A stretch of 64,000 bases of DNA from Microlunatus soli (GCF_900105385.1 NZ_LT629772.1:3844001-3908000); one strand, 5' to 3'. Shown: positions 27,000-35,815, counted from the stretch's first letter. Numbers and translations are program-made. The notes: generated from the letters alone by a model not told the origin.

Positions 27000-27019
27000 G
27001 TAACGAACATGTTCGTTAC
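27000..27019. promoter_or_regulatory. TetR operator, perfect 20-bp palindrome
   Basis: GTAACGAACATGTTCGTTAC is identical to its reverse complement. A second, overlapping dyad GTTCGTTACGAAC occupies 27011-27023. It abuts the chosen TetR start and lies 118 bp upstream of tctC. Confidence 0.85.
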
Positions 27020-27136
27020 GAACAAGTTTGGTCCCGCTGTGTGTCGATCCAGATCGAAAGACATTGCCCCGACCGACCGGGCCGGTCGAGTCTTGGCTCT
27101 CTGTGCTCGAAACCTGTTGATCATGAAGGGTGTGCA

Positions 27137-28171
27137 GTGACAACCAGAACCAGGACCATCGGCCGCCGCCGACAGCGTCGGCTCCTGACAGCGGTGACGA
27201 TCATGATCGGTGCGCTGCTGGTCGGCGCCTGTGGTACGACCAGCAGTGTGACCGCCGGATCGAAGGGGTCGGCAGCCGGTGAGAAGATCGACAACCTGAA
27301 GATCATCGTCCCGGCCGAGCCCGGTGGTGGATGGGATCAGACCGGGCGGGCGATGCAGCGGGCTGTGGACACGGCTGCGCTGGCCGGCAACACCCAGGTC
27401 CAGAACATCGGCGGATCAGGCGGCACCGTCGGCCTGGCCAAGCTGGCCCAGGAGAAGGAGCCGGACACCCTGATGGTCACCGGCCTGGTGATGGTCGGTG
27501 CGATCGAGACCAACAAGTCCGAGACCACCCTGGCCGACACCACGCCGATCGCGCGGCTGACCGAGGAACCGCTGGTCGTCGTGGTGCCGGCCGAGTCGCC
27601 GTACAAGACGATCGACGACCTGATCGAAGCCGTGCAGCAGAAGGGGCGAGGTGTGTCGATCACCGGCGGCTCGGCCGGTGGAGCCGATCACATCCTGGCC
27701 GGGATGATGCTGAAGGACGCCGGCGTCGGCGCCGACAAGCTCAACTACATCCCGTACTCCGGCGGTGGCGAATCGCTGGCCGCGCTGCTCGGCAACAAGG
27801 TCGATGCTGGGATCTCCGGCGTCGCCGAATATGCCGACCAGGTCAAGGCGGGCAAGCTGCGGGCGCTGGCGGTGTCCGGTGCCGCGGCCAGCCCGGAGTT
27901 GCCCAAGATCAAGACTCTCAGCGACCAAGGGGTCGATGTCACCCTCACCAACTGGCGCGGTGTGATCGCCCCGGGCGACATCGACCAGCAGAAGGCAGCA
28001 CAGTTGACCCGACTGGTCGATGACATGCACGGCAGCGGTGGGTGGAAGAAGGCGCTGAAGACCAACTCCTGGGAGGATGCCTACCTGTCCGGGAAGGAGT
28101 TCTCCGGCTATCTCGCCGCCGAGACCACCAGCGTGCAGGGAACGCTGCGTGACATTGGTCTGACCAAGTAG
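27137..28171 (+). CDS. tctC: tripartite tricarboxylate transporter substrate-binding lipoprotein
   Basis: Extracytoplasmic receptor of a TTT carboxylate importer (344 residues). LLVGAC is the lipobox after a strongly basic N terminus. The mature part has the Bug/TctC features IIVPAEPGGGWDQTGRAMQ and ITGGSAGGADHILAG. GTG 27137 is chosen with AAGGG six bases upstream. Its stop TAG overlaps the first possible tctB start (TAGTG) inside an 18-bp tandem repeat. Ligands of this family are citrate-like acids, aromatic acids and others. Confidence 0.92.
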   Translation: MTTRTRTIGRRRQRRLLTAVTIMIGALLVGACGTTSSVTAGSKGSAAGEKIDNLKIIVPAEPGGGWDQTGRAMQRAVDTAALAGNTQVQNIGGSGGTVGLAKLAQEKEPDTLMVTGLVMVGAIETNKSETTLADTTPIARLTEEPLVVVVPAESPYKTIDDLIEAVQQKGRGVSITGGSAGGADHILAGMMLKDAGVGADKLNYIPYSGGGESLAALLGNKVDAGISGVAEYADQVKAGKLRALAVSGAAASPELPKIKTLSDQGVDVTLTNWRGVIAPGDIDQQKAAQLTRLVDDMHGSGGWKKALKTNSWEDAYLSGKEFSGYLAAETTSVQGTLRDIGLTK

Positions 28172-28212
28172 TGGGGTCTGACCGGGTAGTGGGGTCTGAC
28201 CGAGTAGTGGCG
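28159..28212 (+). repeat. three tandem 18-bp repeats across the tctC stop and tctB start
   Basis: The unit TCTGACCRRGTAGTGGGG occurs three times head to tail with one to three changes per copy (28159, 28177, 28195). Each copy contains TAGTG. The first supplies the tctC stop and a GTG; copies two and three give two more GTG codons in the same frame, so tctB has three equivalent start candidates and an N-terminal GSDRVV repeat. Confidence 0.9.
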
Positions 28213-28725
28213 CGGTCGGCGACAGCGGTCGGCGAGTTGATCTTCGCCGTCGCGGTGGCGGCGGCCGGTGGCGTCGTGCTGGTCGCGGCCGGTTCGATAG
28301 CGTCGCCACTCGGCGCGTCCGATCCCGGGCCGCGGGCCTTCCCTCGCGTGGTCGGCGCGTTCACCCTGGTGATCGGCATCCTGCTGGTGATCACCGTGCT
28401 CCGTGGCCACACCGGCCGCGCCGAGGAATCGGAAGACGTCGACTCCGCTGCTCGCACCGGCTGGACGACGGTCGGACTGCTGGTCGCGGCGCTGGTCGGA
28501 CATGTGTTCTTGATCATTCCACTCGGCTGGCCGGTGGCGGCTGCTGCCCTGTTCATCGCTACCGGCTGGATCCTCGGCGCCCGGCGATGGCGGATCCTGC
28601 CGATCGGCATCGCGCTCGCGTTGATCGTCCAGGCGGTCTTCGGTGGCTTGCTCGGGCTGTCGCTACCGCCCGGTCCGCTGCTGTCCGGGCTGCAGACGTT
28701 CGGGCTGGAGGTGTTCGGTGGATAG
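28171..28725 (+). CDS. tctB: tripartite tricarboxylate transporter small membrane subunit
   Basis: Small, weakly conserved TctB subunit (184 residues from the first GTG) with four hydrophobic segments. [14 protein letters not shown] after the first helix is the typical TctB motif. The start may be any of three GTG codons at 28171, 28189 and 28207, all in frame. The last lies just before [12 protein letters not shown] and gives the usual compact N terminus. It overlaps tctA by eight bases. Confidence 0.9.
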   Translation: MGSDRVVGSDRVVARSATAVGELIFAVAVAAAGGVVLVAAGSIASPLGASDPGPRAFPRVVGAFTLVIGILLVITVLRGHTGRAEESEDVDSAARTGWTTVGLLVAALVGHVFLIIPLGWPVAAAALFIATGWILGARRWRILPIGIALALIVQAVFGGLLGLSLPPGPLLSGLQTFGLEVFGG

Positions 28726-30214
28726 CCTCGCCGGTCTGGTGCACGGCTTCAGTGCCGCCGCGCAGCCGGAGTTCCTGTTGTATGCCCTGTTCGGTGTGCT
28801 GGTCGGGACCGCCGTCGGTGTACTGCCCGGCATCGGCCCGGCGATGACCCTTGCTCTGCTGATGCCGATCACCTATCAGTTGGAACCGACCGCGGCGATC
28901 ATCGTGTTCGCCGGCATCTACTACGGCGGCATGTACGGCGGCTCGACGACATCGATCCTGCTGAACACACCCGGAGAGTCCGCCTCCATCGTGACAGCGT
29001 TGGAGGGAAACCTGATGGCCAAGGCAGGACGCGGCGCCGCAGCGTTGGCCACGGCCGCGATCGGCTCCTTCGTCGCAGGAACCATCGCGACGATGGCACT
29101 CACGCTCGCTGCACCCGGATTGGCCGAGGTTGCCGTCCGGCTCGGGCCGGTGGACTACGTCGCTGTGATGGTGGTCGCCTTCCTCACTGTCGGTGCCCTG
29201 TTGGGCGCGTCGGTGCTGCGTGGTCTGGCAGCGTTGGGACTCGGATTGATCATCGGACTGGTCGGAGTGGACGGGATCAGCGGCCAGTCCCGCTACACCT
29301 TCGGACTGCCGGTCCTCGGCGACGGCATCGACGTCGTGCTGGTCGCGGTCGGACTGTTCGCTGTCGGGGAAGGGCTCTATGTTGCCTCCCGGCTCCGGCA
29401 CGACCCGCCGGAGTTGATCAAGATCGGTGCCAACCGGATGTCCAGGGAGGACGTCGGGAGGTCCTGGCCGTCCTGGCTGCGGGGCACCATGATCGGCTTC
29501 CCGATCGGGACCATCCCGGCCGGCGGTGCGGACCTGGCAACCTTCCTGTCCTACGCCGCAGAACGCAAACTGGCCAAAGGAAAACGCCGCGCCGAATTCG
29601 GGAACGGTGCCATCGAAGGGGTTGCCGGGCCGGAGGCGGCGAACAACGCCGCGGCAGCCGGTGTGCTGGTGCCACTGCTCACCCTCGGGCTGCCGACGAC
29701 GGCGACCGCGGCGATGATGGTCGCCGCGTTCCAGCGCTATCAGATCGCTCCCGGGCCGCAGCTGTTCGCGGAGAACTCCGCCCTGGTCTGGACCTTGATC
29801 GCCAGCCTCTACATCGGCAACGTGATGCTGCTGGTGCTCAACCTGCCGCTGGTCGGGATCTGGGTGACGATCCTGCAGATCCCGCGGCCCTATCTGTACG
29901 CGGGCATCCTCCTTTTTGCTGCCCTCGGTGCCTTCGCTGTCAACTTCACTCCGGCCGATGTCTTCCTGCTGTTGGTGATCGGACTGATCGGCTTCTTCAT
30001 GCGTCGTTACGGCTACCCGGTCGCACCGATGGTGGTCGGACTGATCCTGGGGCCGATCTTCGAACGTCAGTTGCGGCGGGCGCTGGCCATCGCCGAGGGC
30101 GATCCGCTGACGCTGATTTCGTCACCCTTCGCAGTGCTCGTCTATGCCGCACTGGTGATCATCTTCGTCGTCTCGGCCTGGCTGCGGCGGCGTCGCTCCG
30201 CGGCCTCGGTGTGA
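28718..30214 (+). CDS. tctA: tripartite tricarboxylate transporter large membrane subunit
   Basis: Main channel subunit (498 residues, about eleven to twelve membrane segments). The duplicated family motif is visible as [20 protein letters not shown] in the first half and [19 protein letters not shown] in the second half, and [20 protein letters not shown] is strongly diagnostic. GTG 28718 overlaps the end of tctB. With tctC and tctB it makes a complete importer. No dedicated regulator lies in the operon; the divergent TetR is the nearest candidate. Confidence 0.95.
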   Translation: MDSLAGLVHGFSAAAQPEFLLYALFGVLVGTAVGVLPGIGPAMTLALLMPITYQLEPTAAIIVFAGIYYGGMYGGSTTSILLNTPGESASIVTALEGNLMAKAGRGAAALATAAIGSFVAGTIATMALTLAAPGLAEVAVRLGPVDYVAVMVVAFLTVGALLGASVLRGLAALGLGLIIGLVGVDGISGQSRYTFGLPVLGDGIDVVLVAVGLFAVGEGLYVASRLRHDPPELIKIGANRMSREDVGRSWPSWLRGTMIGFPIGTIPAGGADLATFLSYAAERKLAKGKRRAEFGNGAIEGVAGPEAANNAAAAGVLVPLLTLGLPTTATAAMMVAAFQRYQIAPGPQLFAENSALVWTLIASLYIGNVMLLVLNLPLVGIWVTILQIPRPYLYAGILLFAALGAFAVNFTPADVFLLLVIGLIGFFMRRYGYPVAPMVVGLILGPIFERQLRRALAIAEGDPLTLISSPFAVLVYAALVIIFVVSAWLRRRRSAASV

Positions 30215-30316
30215 TCGCGGAGCGGCACGCCGAGGACAACACCGGGTTCGGCGGGTCGTGGCGTGGGTCGTTATCGTCGGGGGTCCTGTCGATCACGAGT
30301 GACTTGGAGCGATGCC

Positions 30317-30982
30317 ATGAGCCAGCCGACGAACGATGCACGGACCACCGGGGCGGCCGCGCAGGCCGACGGTGCCCTGCAGCTCGACGGCGAACGCGAC
30401 AGCATCACCGCCTACTACCGCGACTGGGCGGCCAGCTACGACCAGGACATGCTGGAGGAAGGGTATGCCGGTCCGTTCATCATCGCGGGTCTGGCCGCGA
30501 TGATCACCGACGCTGGCAGCTCGATCCAGGCGATCGACGTTGGTTGCGGCACCGGTCTTGTCGGGCGGTTGCTGCACCAGCGCAGGCCGGCCGTGCGGAT
30601 CCTCGGTGTTGATCTTTCCGAGGAGATGGCCGAGATCGCGGCCCGCGATGATTCCTACGTCTCGTCCCTCGGCGGTGTCGATCTGCTGGAGTACGCCGCG
30701 GCGGAGGATGCGCCGACCTTCCCGTTGGTGTTGTGTTGCGGCACCCTGACCCACGGCCACGTCGGCGTCGAAGGGCTGGACGCCCTGCTGCGGATCACCA
30801 GCGCCGGGGGACATCTCGCGGTCAGTGTCCGGCACAGTCACTCGGTCGAGCACGGCTACCGGGACAAGGTCGCCGCGCTGGCTGCCGCCGGTGCTGTCGA
30901 TGTTGTCAGCGAGTTGATCAATGCGCCGTACCTGGACAACGGCGGCGCGGACTACTGGTTGCTCCGCAAGGCTGCCGGATGA
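30317..30982 (+). CDS. class I SAM-dependent methyltransferase
   Basis: A 221-residue methyltransferase. YYRDWAASYDQDMLEEGYAG is the usual entry motif, AIDVGCGTGLVGRLL is SAM motif I, and GVDLSEEMAEIA follows. This lineage includes Williams-Beuren-type methyltransferases; no substrate is assignable. ATG 30317 has GGAG seven bases upstream. Its 3' end overlaps the convergent TetR gene by 31 bp. Confidence 0.9.
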   Translation: MSQPTNDARTTGAAAQADGALQLDGERDSITAYYRDWAASYDQDMLEEGYAGPFIIAGLAAMITDAGSSIQAIDVGCGTGLVGRLLHQRRPAVRILGVDLSEEMAEIAARDDSYVSSLGGVDLLEYAAAEDAPTFPLVLCCGTLTHGHVGVEGLDALLRITSAGGHLAVSVRHSHSVEHGYRDKVAALAAAGAVDVVSELINAPYLDNGGADYWLLRKAAG

Positions 30983-31545
30983 TCATCCGACGGGCTGAGG
31001 CCCGCGACGGTGATCGCGAGCAGTCTGTTCGCTCGCGCAGCCGGATCGGTAGCGTGTTCGGTCGCCAGGGCCATGCCCACCACGAGAGTGATCAACTCCG
31101 ACGGGGTCACGTCCGCGGACATCCTGCCGTCCCGGGCGGCCGCCCGTAGCAGCGGCGCCGCCGCTTCCTCGATCGTGGCCGCGCAGCTGTTCCCGCGGAT
31201 CGGGTCGGCGTCGTGCTCGTAGCTGAGGGCGGTCGCCAACCCGCGGGCCGTCACGCAGTAGTCGATGAGCTCGCCCAACCAGGTCAGCAGCGCGGTGCGG
31301 CTGTCCGAGGTCCCGGCCAGTTCCTGTGCGCGAACCCGAAGCGCCTCGACCCGATCATGGGACACCGCCTCCAGCAACGCCTGGCGGGTGGGGAAGTGGC
31401 GGCGCACGGTGGCCGAACCGACCCCTGCGGTCCGGGCGATCTGTTCCAGTGACGCCTCGGCACCGTGGGCGGCAACCTCCGCATCGGCCACGGTCAGGAT
31501 GCGTGCGTAGTTGCGGCGTGCGTCGGCACGCTGTCGATCCGACAT
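30952..31545 (-). CDS. TetR-family transcriptional repressor
   Basis: A 197-residue repressor: ARRNYARILTVADAEVAAHG, then the helix-turn-helix ASLEQIARTAGVGSATVRRHFPTR. The C-terminal domain resembles the SCO1712/TetR_C group that often controls NAD(P)-binding reductases. It is divergent from the NmrA-like gene and the intergenic region holds a 61-bp symmetric double operator, so it very likely controls both. The frame is open upstream, but ATG 31545 is the only start that leaves the operators outside the gene. Confidence 0.93.
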   Translation of the reverse strand: MSDRQRADARRNYARILTVADAEVAAHGAEASLEQIARTAGVGSATVRRHFPTRQALLEAVSHDRVEALRVRAQELAGTSDSRTALLTWLGELIDYCVTARGLATALSYEHDADPIRGNSCAATIEEAAAPLLRAAARDGRMSADVTPSELITLVVGMALATEHATDPAARANRLLAITVAGLSPSDDHPAALRSNQ

Positions 31546-31560
31546 CTCGCTTCCGATCTT

Positions 31561-31621
31561 GCTAAGTGGCGGGGTCCGCCATATCCTATCAAGGAATAAT
31601 CGGCGGACCCCGCCACTTAGC
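31561..31621. promoter_or_regulatory. mirror-symmetric double TetR operator
   Basis: Two perfect 20-bp inverted arms (31561-31580 and 31602-31621; first arm GCTAAGTGGCGGGGTCCGCC) flank a 21-bp A/T-rich spacer. Each arm itself holds a dyad GGCGG-3 bp-CCGCC, centred at 31574 and 31608. The spacer carries -10-like sequences on both strands, so bound repressor would cover both divergent promoters. Confidence 0.85.
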
Positions 31622-31659
31622 TTCGGCCGCTGGCGCGGCCGGCCCTCAGGAGGAGATTC

Positions 31660-32583
31660 ATGTCCGTAGCAGCTATGCCGATCCTGGTCACCGGTGCGAC
31701 GGGACGGCAGGGCGGTGCCACCGCGCGCGCTCTGCTCGCCAGGGGCGTTCCGGTCCGTGCCCTGGTTCGCGATCCGAGCACCGAGCGAGCCAGGTCGGTG
31801 CGGGCCGAAGGCGCCGATCTGGTCGTCGGCGATCTCCTGGACCGCGACTCGGTGGTTCGGGCGGCCGACGGTGTCCGCGGGGTGTTCTCCGTGCAGATGC
31901 CCCGGATGTCGGCGGCGGGTGTCGACTTCGACGGGGAGGTGGCGCAGGCCATCAACCTCATCGAAGGAGCCAAGGCCGCCGGCGTGAGGCAGTTCGTGCA
32001 CACCTCGGTCAGTGGCGCGGGCCAGCACACCGAACTCCCCGGCTGGGCCGACGGCCGGTGGCGGTCGCTGGAGGCGACGATGGGCGCGAAGGCGGCAATC
32101 CAGGATCGACTCCGCGACGCCGGCTTCGCCCACTGGACCCTGCTCAAGCCGGGCTTCTTCATGGAGAATTTCCTTCCCTCCATGCGGTTCCTGTTCCCGC
32201 GTGGCATCGAGGGCGGCCTGGTCAGCGTGCTCAAGCCCGACACCTGGATGTCACCGGTCGCGACCGAGGACATCGGCGCCGCGGCCGCCGCCGCCTTCGC
32301 CGATCCACAACGTTTCGACCGTGTCGAACTGGAGCTGGCCAGCGATTACCTGACGATGAGTCGGATCGCCGAGATCCTGTCCCGAGTGCTCGGCACCCCG
32401 CTGGCCGCGCCGGACATGACCGAGCAGCAGGCCTTCGCTGCCGGGATGCCCGCGATGGGTGCATCGCACGCGCACATGAACGTGGCCGGTCAACCCGCGC
32501 GCCCGGAGTACGCGACGAAGCTCGGCATCCCGCTGACCAGCTTCGAGGCCTGGGCAACGGCGAATATTGGCCGCTCATCCTGA
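31660..32583 (+). CDS. NmrA-family NAD(P)-binding protein
   Basis: An atypical SDR of 307 residues: ILVTGATGRQGGATARALL is the glycine-rich dinucleotide motif at about 8-26, followed by VPVRALVRDPSTERAR and the NmrA-typical FVHTSVSGAG and KPGFFMENFLPSMRF. Relatives act as redox sensors (HSCARG/NmrA) or quinone reductases. The active-site Tyr-x3-Lys is not evident, favouring a sensor-like role. Controlled with the divergent TetR through the shared operator. Confidence 0.9.
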   Translation: MSVAAMPILVTGATGRQGGATARALLARGVPVRALVRDPSTERARSVRAEGADLVVGDLLDRDSVVRAADGVRGVFSVQMPRMSAAGVDFDGEVAQAINLIEGAKAAGVRQFVHTSVSGAGQHTELPGWADGRWRSLEATMGAKAAIQDRLRDAGFAHWTLLKPGFFMENFLPSMRFLFPRGIEGGLVSVLKPDTWMSPVATEDIGAAAAAAFADPQRFDRVELELASDYLTMSRIAEILSRVLGTPLAAPDMTEQQAFAAGMPAMGASHAHMNVAGQPARPEYATKLGIPLTSFEAWATANIGRSS

Positions 32584-32591
32584 AGCTGGTT

Positions 32592-32610
32592 CACGATCGA
32601 TTCGATCGTG
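32592..32610. other. 19-bp dyad after the NmrA gene
   Basis: CACGATCGATTCGATCGTG has 9-bp perfect arms around a single T, eight bases after the nmrA-like stop. It could be a terminator stem, though no T-run follows, or an operator. Function not assigned. Confidence 0.5.
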
Positions 32611-32621
32611 TCGGTGCGGCC

Positions 32622-32644
32622 TTGACTCTCGGGTGGCAGAGAGT
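32622..32644 (+). promoter_or_regulatory. promoter with MerR-type dyad
   Basis: TTGACT (32622-32627) serves as a -35 and overlaps the inverted repeat ACTCTC-8 bp-GAGAGT (32625-32644). A dyad sitting downstream of the -35 is the usual arrangement for MerR-controlled promoters. It lies 14 bp before the broken MerR gene. Confidence 0.55.
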
Positions 32645-32658
32645 GGGACCGTACGGCT

Positions 32659-33002
32659 GTGGGCCTTGGTGAATGGATCGGAATCGGCGCGTTCGCGCAA
32701 TTGTCGGGACTGACGGTCGAGACACTGCGGCACTACCACCAGGTCGGCCTGCTCGTGCCGGCCGAGGTCGATGGTCGCACCGGCTACCGCAGGTACCTGC
32801 TGCGCCAGCTACCGCGAGCACGCTGGCTGTCCTGCGGGACGTCGGGATGCCCTTGGACGAGGTCGCGGCGATCGCCGGCACCGCCGATCGGGAGATCCGG
32901 CGCGCGCAGCTGATCGAACATCGTCGACGCCTGGCGCAGGCTGCACATCGGGCTGCTGCCCGGGTGGATGCGATGGACCGGATGATCGAAAGGGAGGACG
33001 TC
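32659..33002 (+). pseudogene. frameshifted MerR-family regulator
   Basis: From GTG 32659 the frame encodes a clear MerR helix-turn-helix (GAFAQLSGLTVETLRHYHQV, then GYRRY). Near 32810-32822 the homology jumps to the +2 frame, where TLAVLRDVGMPLDEVAAIAG and the coiled coil LIEHRRRLAQAAHRAAARVD continue. One frame shift has therefore split the gene; a sequencing error cannot be excluded. The second half runs without a stop straight into the purC-like frame. No effector domain follows the coiled coil. Confidence 0.75.
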
Positions 33003-33989
33003 GTGGAGTCAGCGCTGCGAGTCGATGAGGGGGCGCCACTGCTGACGGATCGCAGAATGGCGAAGGAACTTCACGGCACGCTCGATCGAACGGACTTCGG
33101 TCATCTGGGTGTCCGTCACGAGGGGAAAGTCCGTGACAGCTACGTCGACGGAGATGTTCGCACGATCGTGACCACCGACCGGTTGTCGGCTTTCGACCGG
33201 TACGTGGGAACCATCCCGTTCAAGGGACAGATCCTCAACGCGATCGCGAACTACTGGTTCGACGCCACCGCCGACATTGTCTCGAATCACCTCCTCGAGG
33301 TACCCGACCCCAACGTCTGGCGGGTTCGCGAGTGCACTCCGATACCGCTCGAGTTCGTCGTCCGGGGCTACGCCACGGGCGTCACGAACACGTCGTTGTG
33401 GGTCAACTACGAGGCGGGTGAGCGGAACATCGCGGGCAACCTGCTGCCCGAGGGGCTTCGGAGGAACGAGCGGTTGCCGGCCCCGATTCTGACGCCGACG
33501 ACGAAGTTCGAGATCCGTGATCGAAACCTCAGCCGCGCCGACGCCATCGCTGACGGGTTGGTGACGGCGGAACTGTTCGACCGTTGCGCCGACGTTTGCT
33601 TCCGACTGTTCGCTCGGGGGACTGAGCTTGCCGCCCGCCGCGGACTGATCCTGGTCGACACGAAGTATGAGCTGGGGCTGCTCGGTGACGAGATCGTGCT
33701 CATCGACGAGATCCACACGCCCGACAGTTCGCGCTACTGGTACGCAGACCGCTACGACGAGCTGTTCCAAAGCGGCGAGGAACAACGATCTCTGGACAAG
33801 GAGCCGTTGCGGGAATGGCTGGTGGAGCGAGGGTTCCACGGCGAAGGGGAAGCACCCGTCCTGACCGACGAGGTCCGGATCGCGACGGCAACCCGCTACA
33901 TCCTCCTGGCTGAGGAACTGACGCAGCAGCCTTTCCAGGCAGCCGAACTCACGGCCGCGGACCGCGTGGCCAGAGCCCTTGAAAGTTGA
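33003..33989 (+). CDS. purC: SAICAR synthetase-like protein
   Basis: Phosphoribosylaminoimidazole-succinocarboxamide synthase family, which joins aspartate to CAIR in purine synthesis (328 residues). Typical motifs: HEGKVRDSYVDG, TTDRLSAFDRYVGTIPFKG, PLEFVVRGYATG, ILTPTTKFE, ILVDTKYELG and IDEIHTPDSSRYW. GTG 33003 has GGGAGG five bases upstream; ATG 33057 (MAKELHGTL) is the alternative. The gene stands alone, without other pur genes, behind a broken MerR gene, and its G+C is visibly lower than its neighbours'. It may be a second, acquired copy. Confidence 0.9.
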   Translation: MESALRVDEGAPLLTDRRMAKELHGTLDRTDFGHLGVRHEGKVRDSYVDGDVRTIVTTDRLSAFDRYVGTIPFKGQILNAIANYWFDATADIVSNHLLEVPDPNVWRVRECTPIPLEFVVRGYATGVTNTSLWVNYEAGERNIAGNLLPEGLRRNERLPAPILTPTTKFEIRDRNLSRADAIADGLVTAELFDRCADVCFRLFARGTELAARRGLILVDTKYELGLLGDEIVLIDEIHTPDSSRYWYADRYDELFQSGEEQRSLDKEPLREWLVERGFHGEGEAPVLTDEVRIATATRYILLAEELTQQPFQAAELTAADRVARALES

Positions 33990-34687
33990 CGAACTCCACG
34001 CACCGGTGCGGCCAGTGGCTGTTCCGATGAGTCCGCGTGATCACGATCTTCGAGACGGCGGTGAACCGGGGTCCCAGCTGCGCATGACGCCTCCTTGCGG
34101 ACACGTGTGGGGCTCTGCCCCAGTGATCGATCCCTTGTGCCACACCGACCAGAGTCGTTATGGGCAGATCTCCGGACTTCTGTCAGCGGCCCCTGCGACC
34201 GGACGATTCGACGCTCAGTCGCTCGTGGCATTGCCCTGTCGGCGCGCAGGTACTTGGTTACTCGAGGATCGAGTCCCCAGGATCGCGGATCGACAACTCC
34301 AAGCTCGAGTAGCCTGCCGCGACCCCATGAATGCCGGTGGAGAGGGGTGGTCCCGGTGGAATGTCCGGGGGTTTGCTGCCAATCCAGACTGCCCGGTCAT
34401 TGATCCTCTCCTGGCAGGTCGGAGACCGATCAAGCGTGGCGGCTGAGCTCCTAAGCTGGCCACCTGCCCGGTCAACGATGATGTCCGGGTATCTACTCCT
34501 GCGGAACGAAGCCGGCGTGGCCGGCTCGTGGGCTCCGAGCAGTGCGTCGGGCTGAGTTGTGTTCTGGGCAAGCCGTAAAGTTGATCATGGTCGGGATCAG
34601 TCCAGGGGAGGGTCGGCACCGGGTATGGGCTTCGTCGATGAAGGTCCGAACCGGTGAATCTCGTTGGGCAGAGTCGGGCTGCTGTCC
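33990..34687. other. gene-poor stretch between purC and the S66 peptidase
   Basis: About 700 bp with no frame I can support. The open frames on both strands lack family features and a consistent codon bias, and composition is more mixed than in the neighbours. The only structure noticed is a small hairpin AGCCGG-5 bp-CCGGCT at 34510-34526. It may hold decayed gene remnants. Confidence 0.5.
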
Positions 34688-34693
34688 TAGGTT
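34688..34693 (+). promoter_or_regulatory. -10 element for a probable leaderless peptidase transcript
   Basis: TAGGTT ends seven bases before ATG 34701, and no ribosome site precedes that ATG, as for nadE. Confidence 0.45.
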
Positions 34694-34700
34694 CTTCCGA

Positions 34701-35744
34701 ATGGATCTGGTTTCTCCGCCGAAGCTGCAGCCCGGCGACAAGGTGGCGGTCGTGTCGCCCTCGTTCGCCGCACCCGCGGTTGCACTCGCTGTGCATGCTC
34801 AAGCTCTCGAGCGGTTGACGTCGGTCACCGGGCTCGAGCCGGTGGAGTTTCGCACCACCCGCCGGCTGAATGCCTCACCGCGCGAGCGAGCGGACGACCT
34901 GAATGCCGCCTTTGCCGACCCGTCGATCCGAGCGGTGCTGGCGACGATCGGGGGCGATGATCAGATCACGGTCATCCCGCATCTGAATGCCGAAGTGATG
35001 GCGGAGGATCCGAAACCGTTCCTCGGCTACAGCGACAACACCAATCTGTTGAACTGGCTGTGGACCCACGGCATCGCCGGGTTCCACGGCGGTGCCACCC
35101 AACTCCACCTCGGGCCCGGCCCGCAGGTCGACCCCGTCCATGCGGCATCGCTGCGCGCAGCCCTGATGACCGGCGAGACGTTGGAGATCACCGAGCCTGG
35201 CGAGTCGGAGGACTTTGGCCACGACTGGCAGGATTCGCGAGCACTGGTGGAGTTCGGTGATCGCGAGCCGACCGAGCCGTGGACCTGGGCAGGACCGAGC
35301 CGGGTTGTGGTCGGCCGCACCTGGGGTGGCTGCATCGAGGTCCTGCAATGGATTCTGACCGCCGGACGGTTCCCGGCCGACCCATCGGTCCTGCGGGGCG
35401 GGGTGCTGCTGCTGGAGGCATCGGAGGATCTCATCTCGGCCACCGAGTTCGGCTGGATCCTTCGTTCGCTGGGCGAGCGGGGAGTGATCGCGGCGGTCGA
35501 CGCCGTGCTGGTGGCCCGACCGCCGACGTCGCGTTCCGCCCTGCGACCGTCCGCGGCCGAACGGCAATCGCATCGTCAGGCGCAGCGAGACGTCGTCACG
35601 GAGCTCGTCGATCACTACAACCGCGAGGCGGTGGTCGTCATCGGACCACCGTTCGGCCACACGCGTCCGCAATGGATCCTGCCGTACGGGGGACGCGTCA
35701 CCGTCGACGGCATCAGTCGTCGACTGTTCGCCGACTATCGCTGA
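34701..35744 (+). CDS. S66-family serine peptidase (LD-carboxypeptidase/MccF-like)
   Basis: A 347-residue cytoplasmic peptidase. The nucleophile Ser111 sits in FLGYSDNTNLLNWLW. The acid is expected in GVLLLEASEDL and the His in PFGHTRPQWILPYG, giving the Ser-Glu-His triad of S66. The family recycles murein tetrapeptides (LdcA) or inactivates microcin C-like nucleotide toxins (MccF). The GGATQLH and middle region look closer to the MccF side, but I cannot separate them by eye. The upstream frame extension to 34542 has no support. Confidence 0.88.
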   Translation: MDLVSPPKLQPGDKVAVVSPSFAAPAVALAVHAQALERLTSVTGLEPVEFRTTRRLNASPRERADDLNAAFADPSIRAVLATIGGDDQITVIPHLNAEVMAEDPKPFLGYSDNTNLLNWLWTHGIAGFHGGATQLHLGPGPQVDPVHAASLRAALMTGETLEITEPGESEDFGHDWQDSRALVEFGDREPTEPWTWAGPSRVVVGRTWGGCIEVLQWILTAGRFPADPSVLRGGVLLLEASEDLISATEFGWILRSLGERGVIAAVDAVLVARPPTSRSALRPSAAERQSHRQAQRDVVTELVDHYNREAVVVIGPPFGHTRPQWILPYGGRVTVDGISRRLFADYR

Positions 35745-35815
35745 CGCGGCCGCTTCGGACCGGAGTGAACCGGTCTGCGGTTCGCGGCCCGGACGACCCT
35801 GAGCGCGGCGCCCGG

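Noticed and set aside
25122-27143. Fusion of the FAD monooxygenase with the upstream open frame
   Set aside because: The first part is an out-of-frame shadow of the TetR gene; the ATGA overlap at 26267-26270 gives a normal-length monooxygenase.
28159-28212. CRISPR-like repeats
   Set aside because: Units are 18 bp, directly adjacent without spacers, and there are no cas genes.
31561-31621. Insertion-sequence ends or a transcription terminator
   Set aside because: There is no transposase or target duplication, and the structure sits between divergent promoters with operator-like inner dyads.
33979-34446. 155-codon open frame downstream of purC
   Set aside because: No family features, no ribosome site and no consistent third-position bias; treated as part of the gene-poor stretch.
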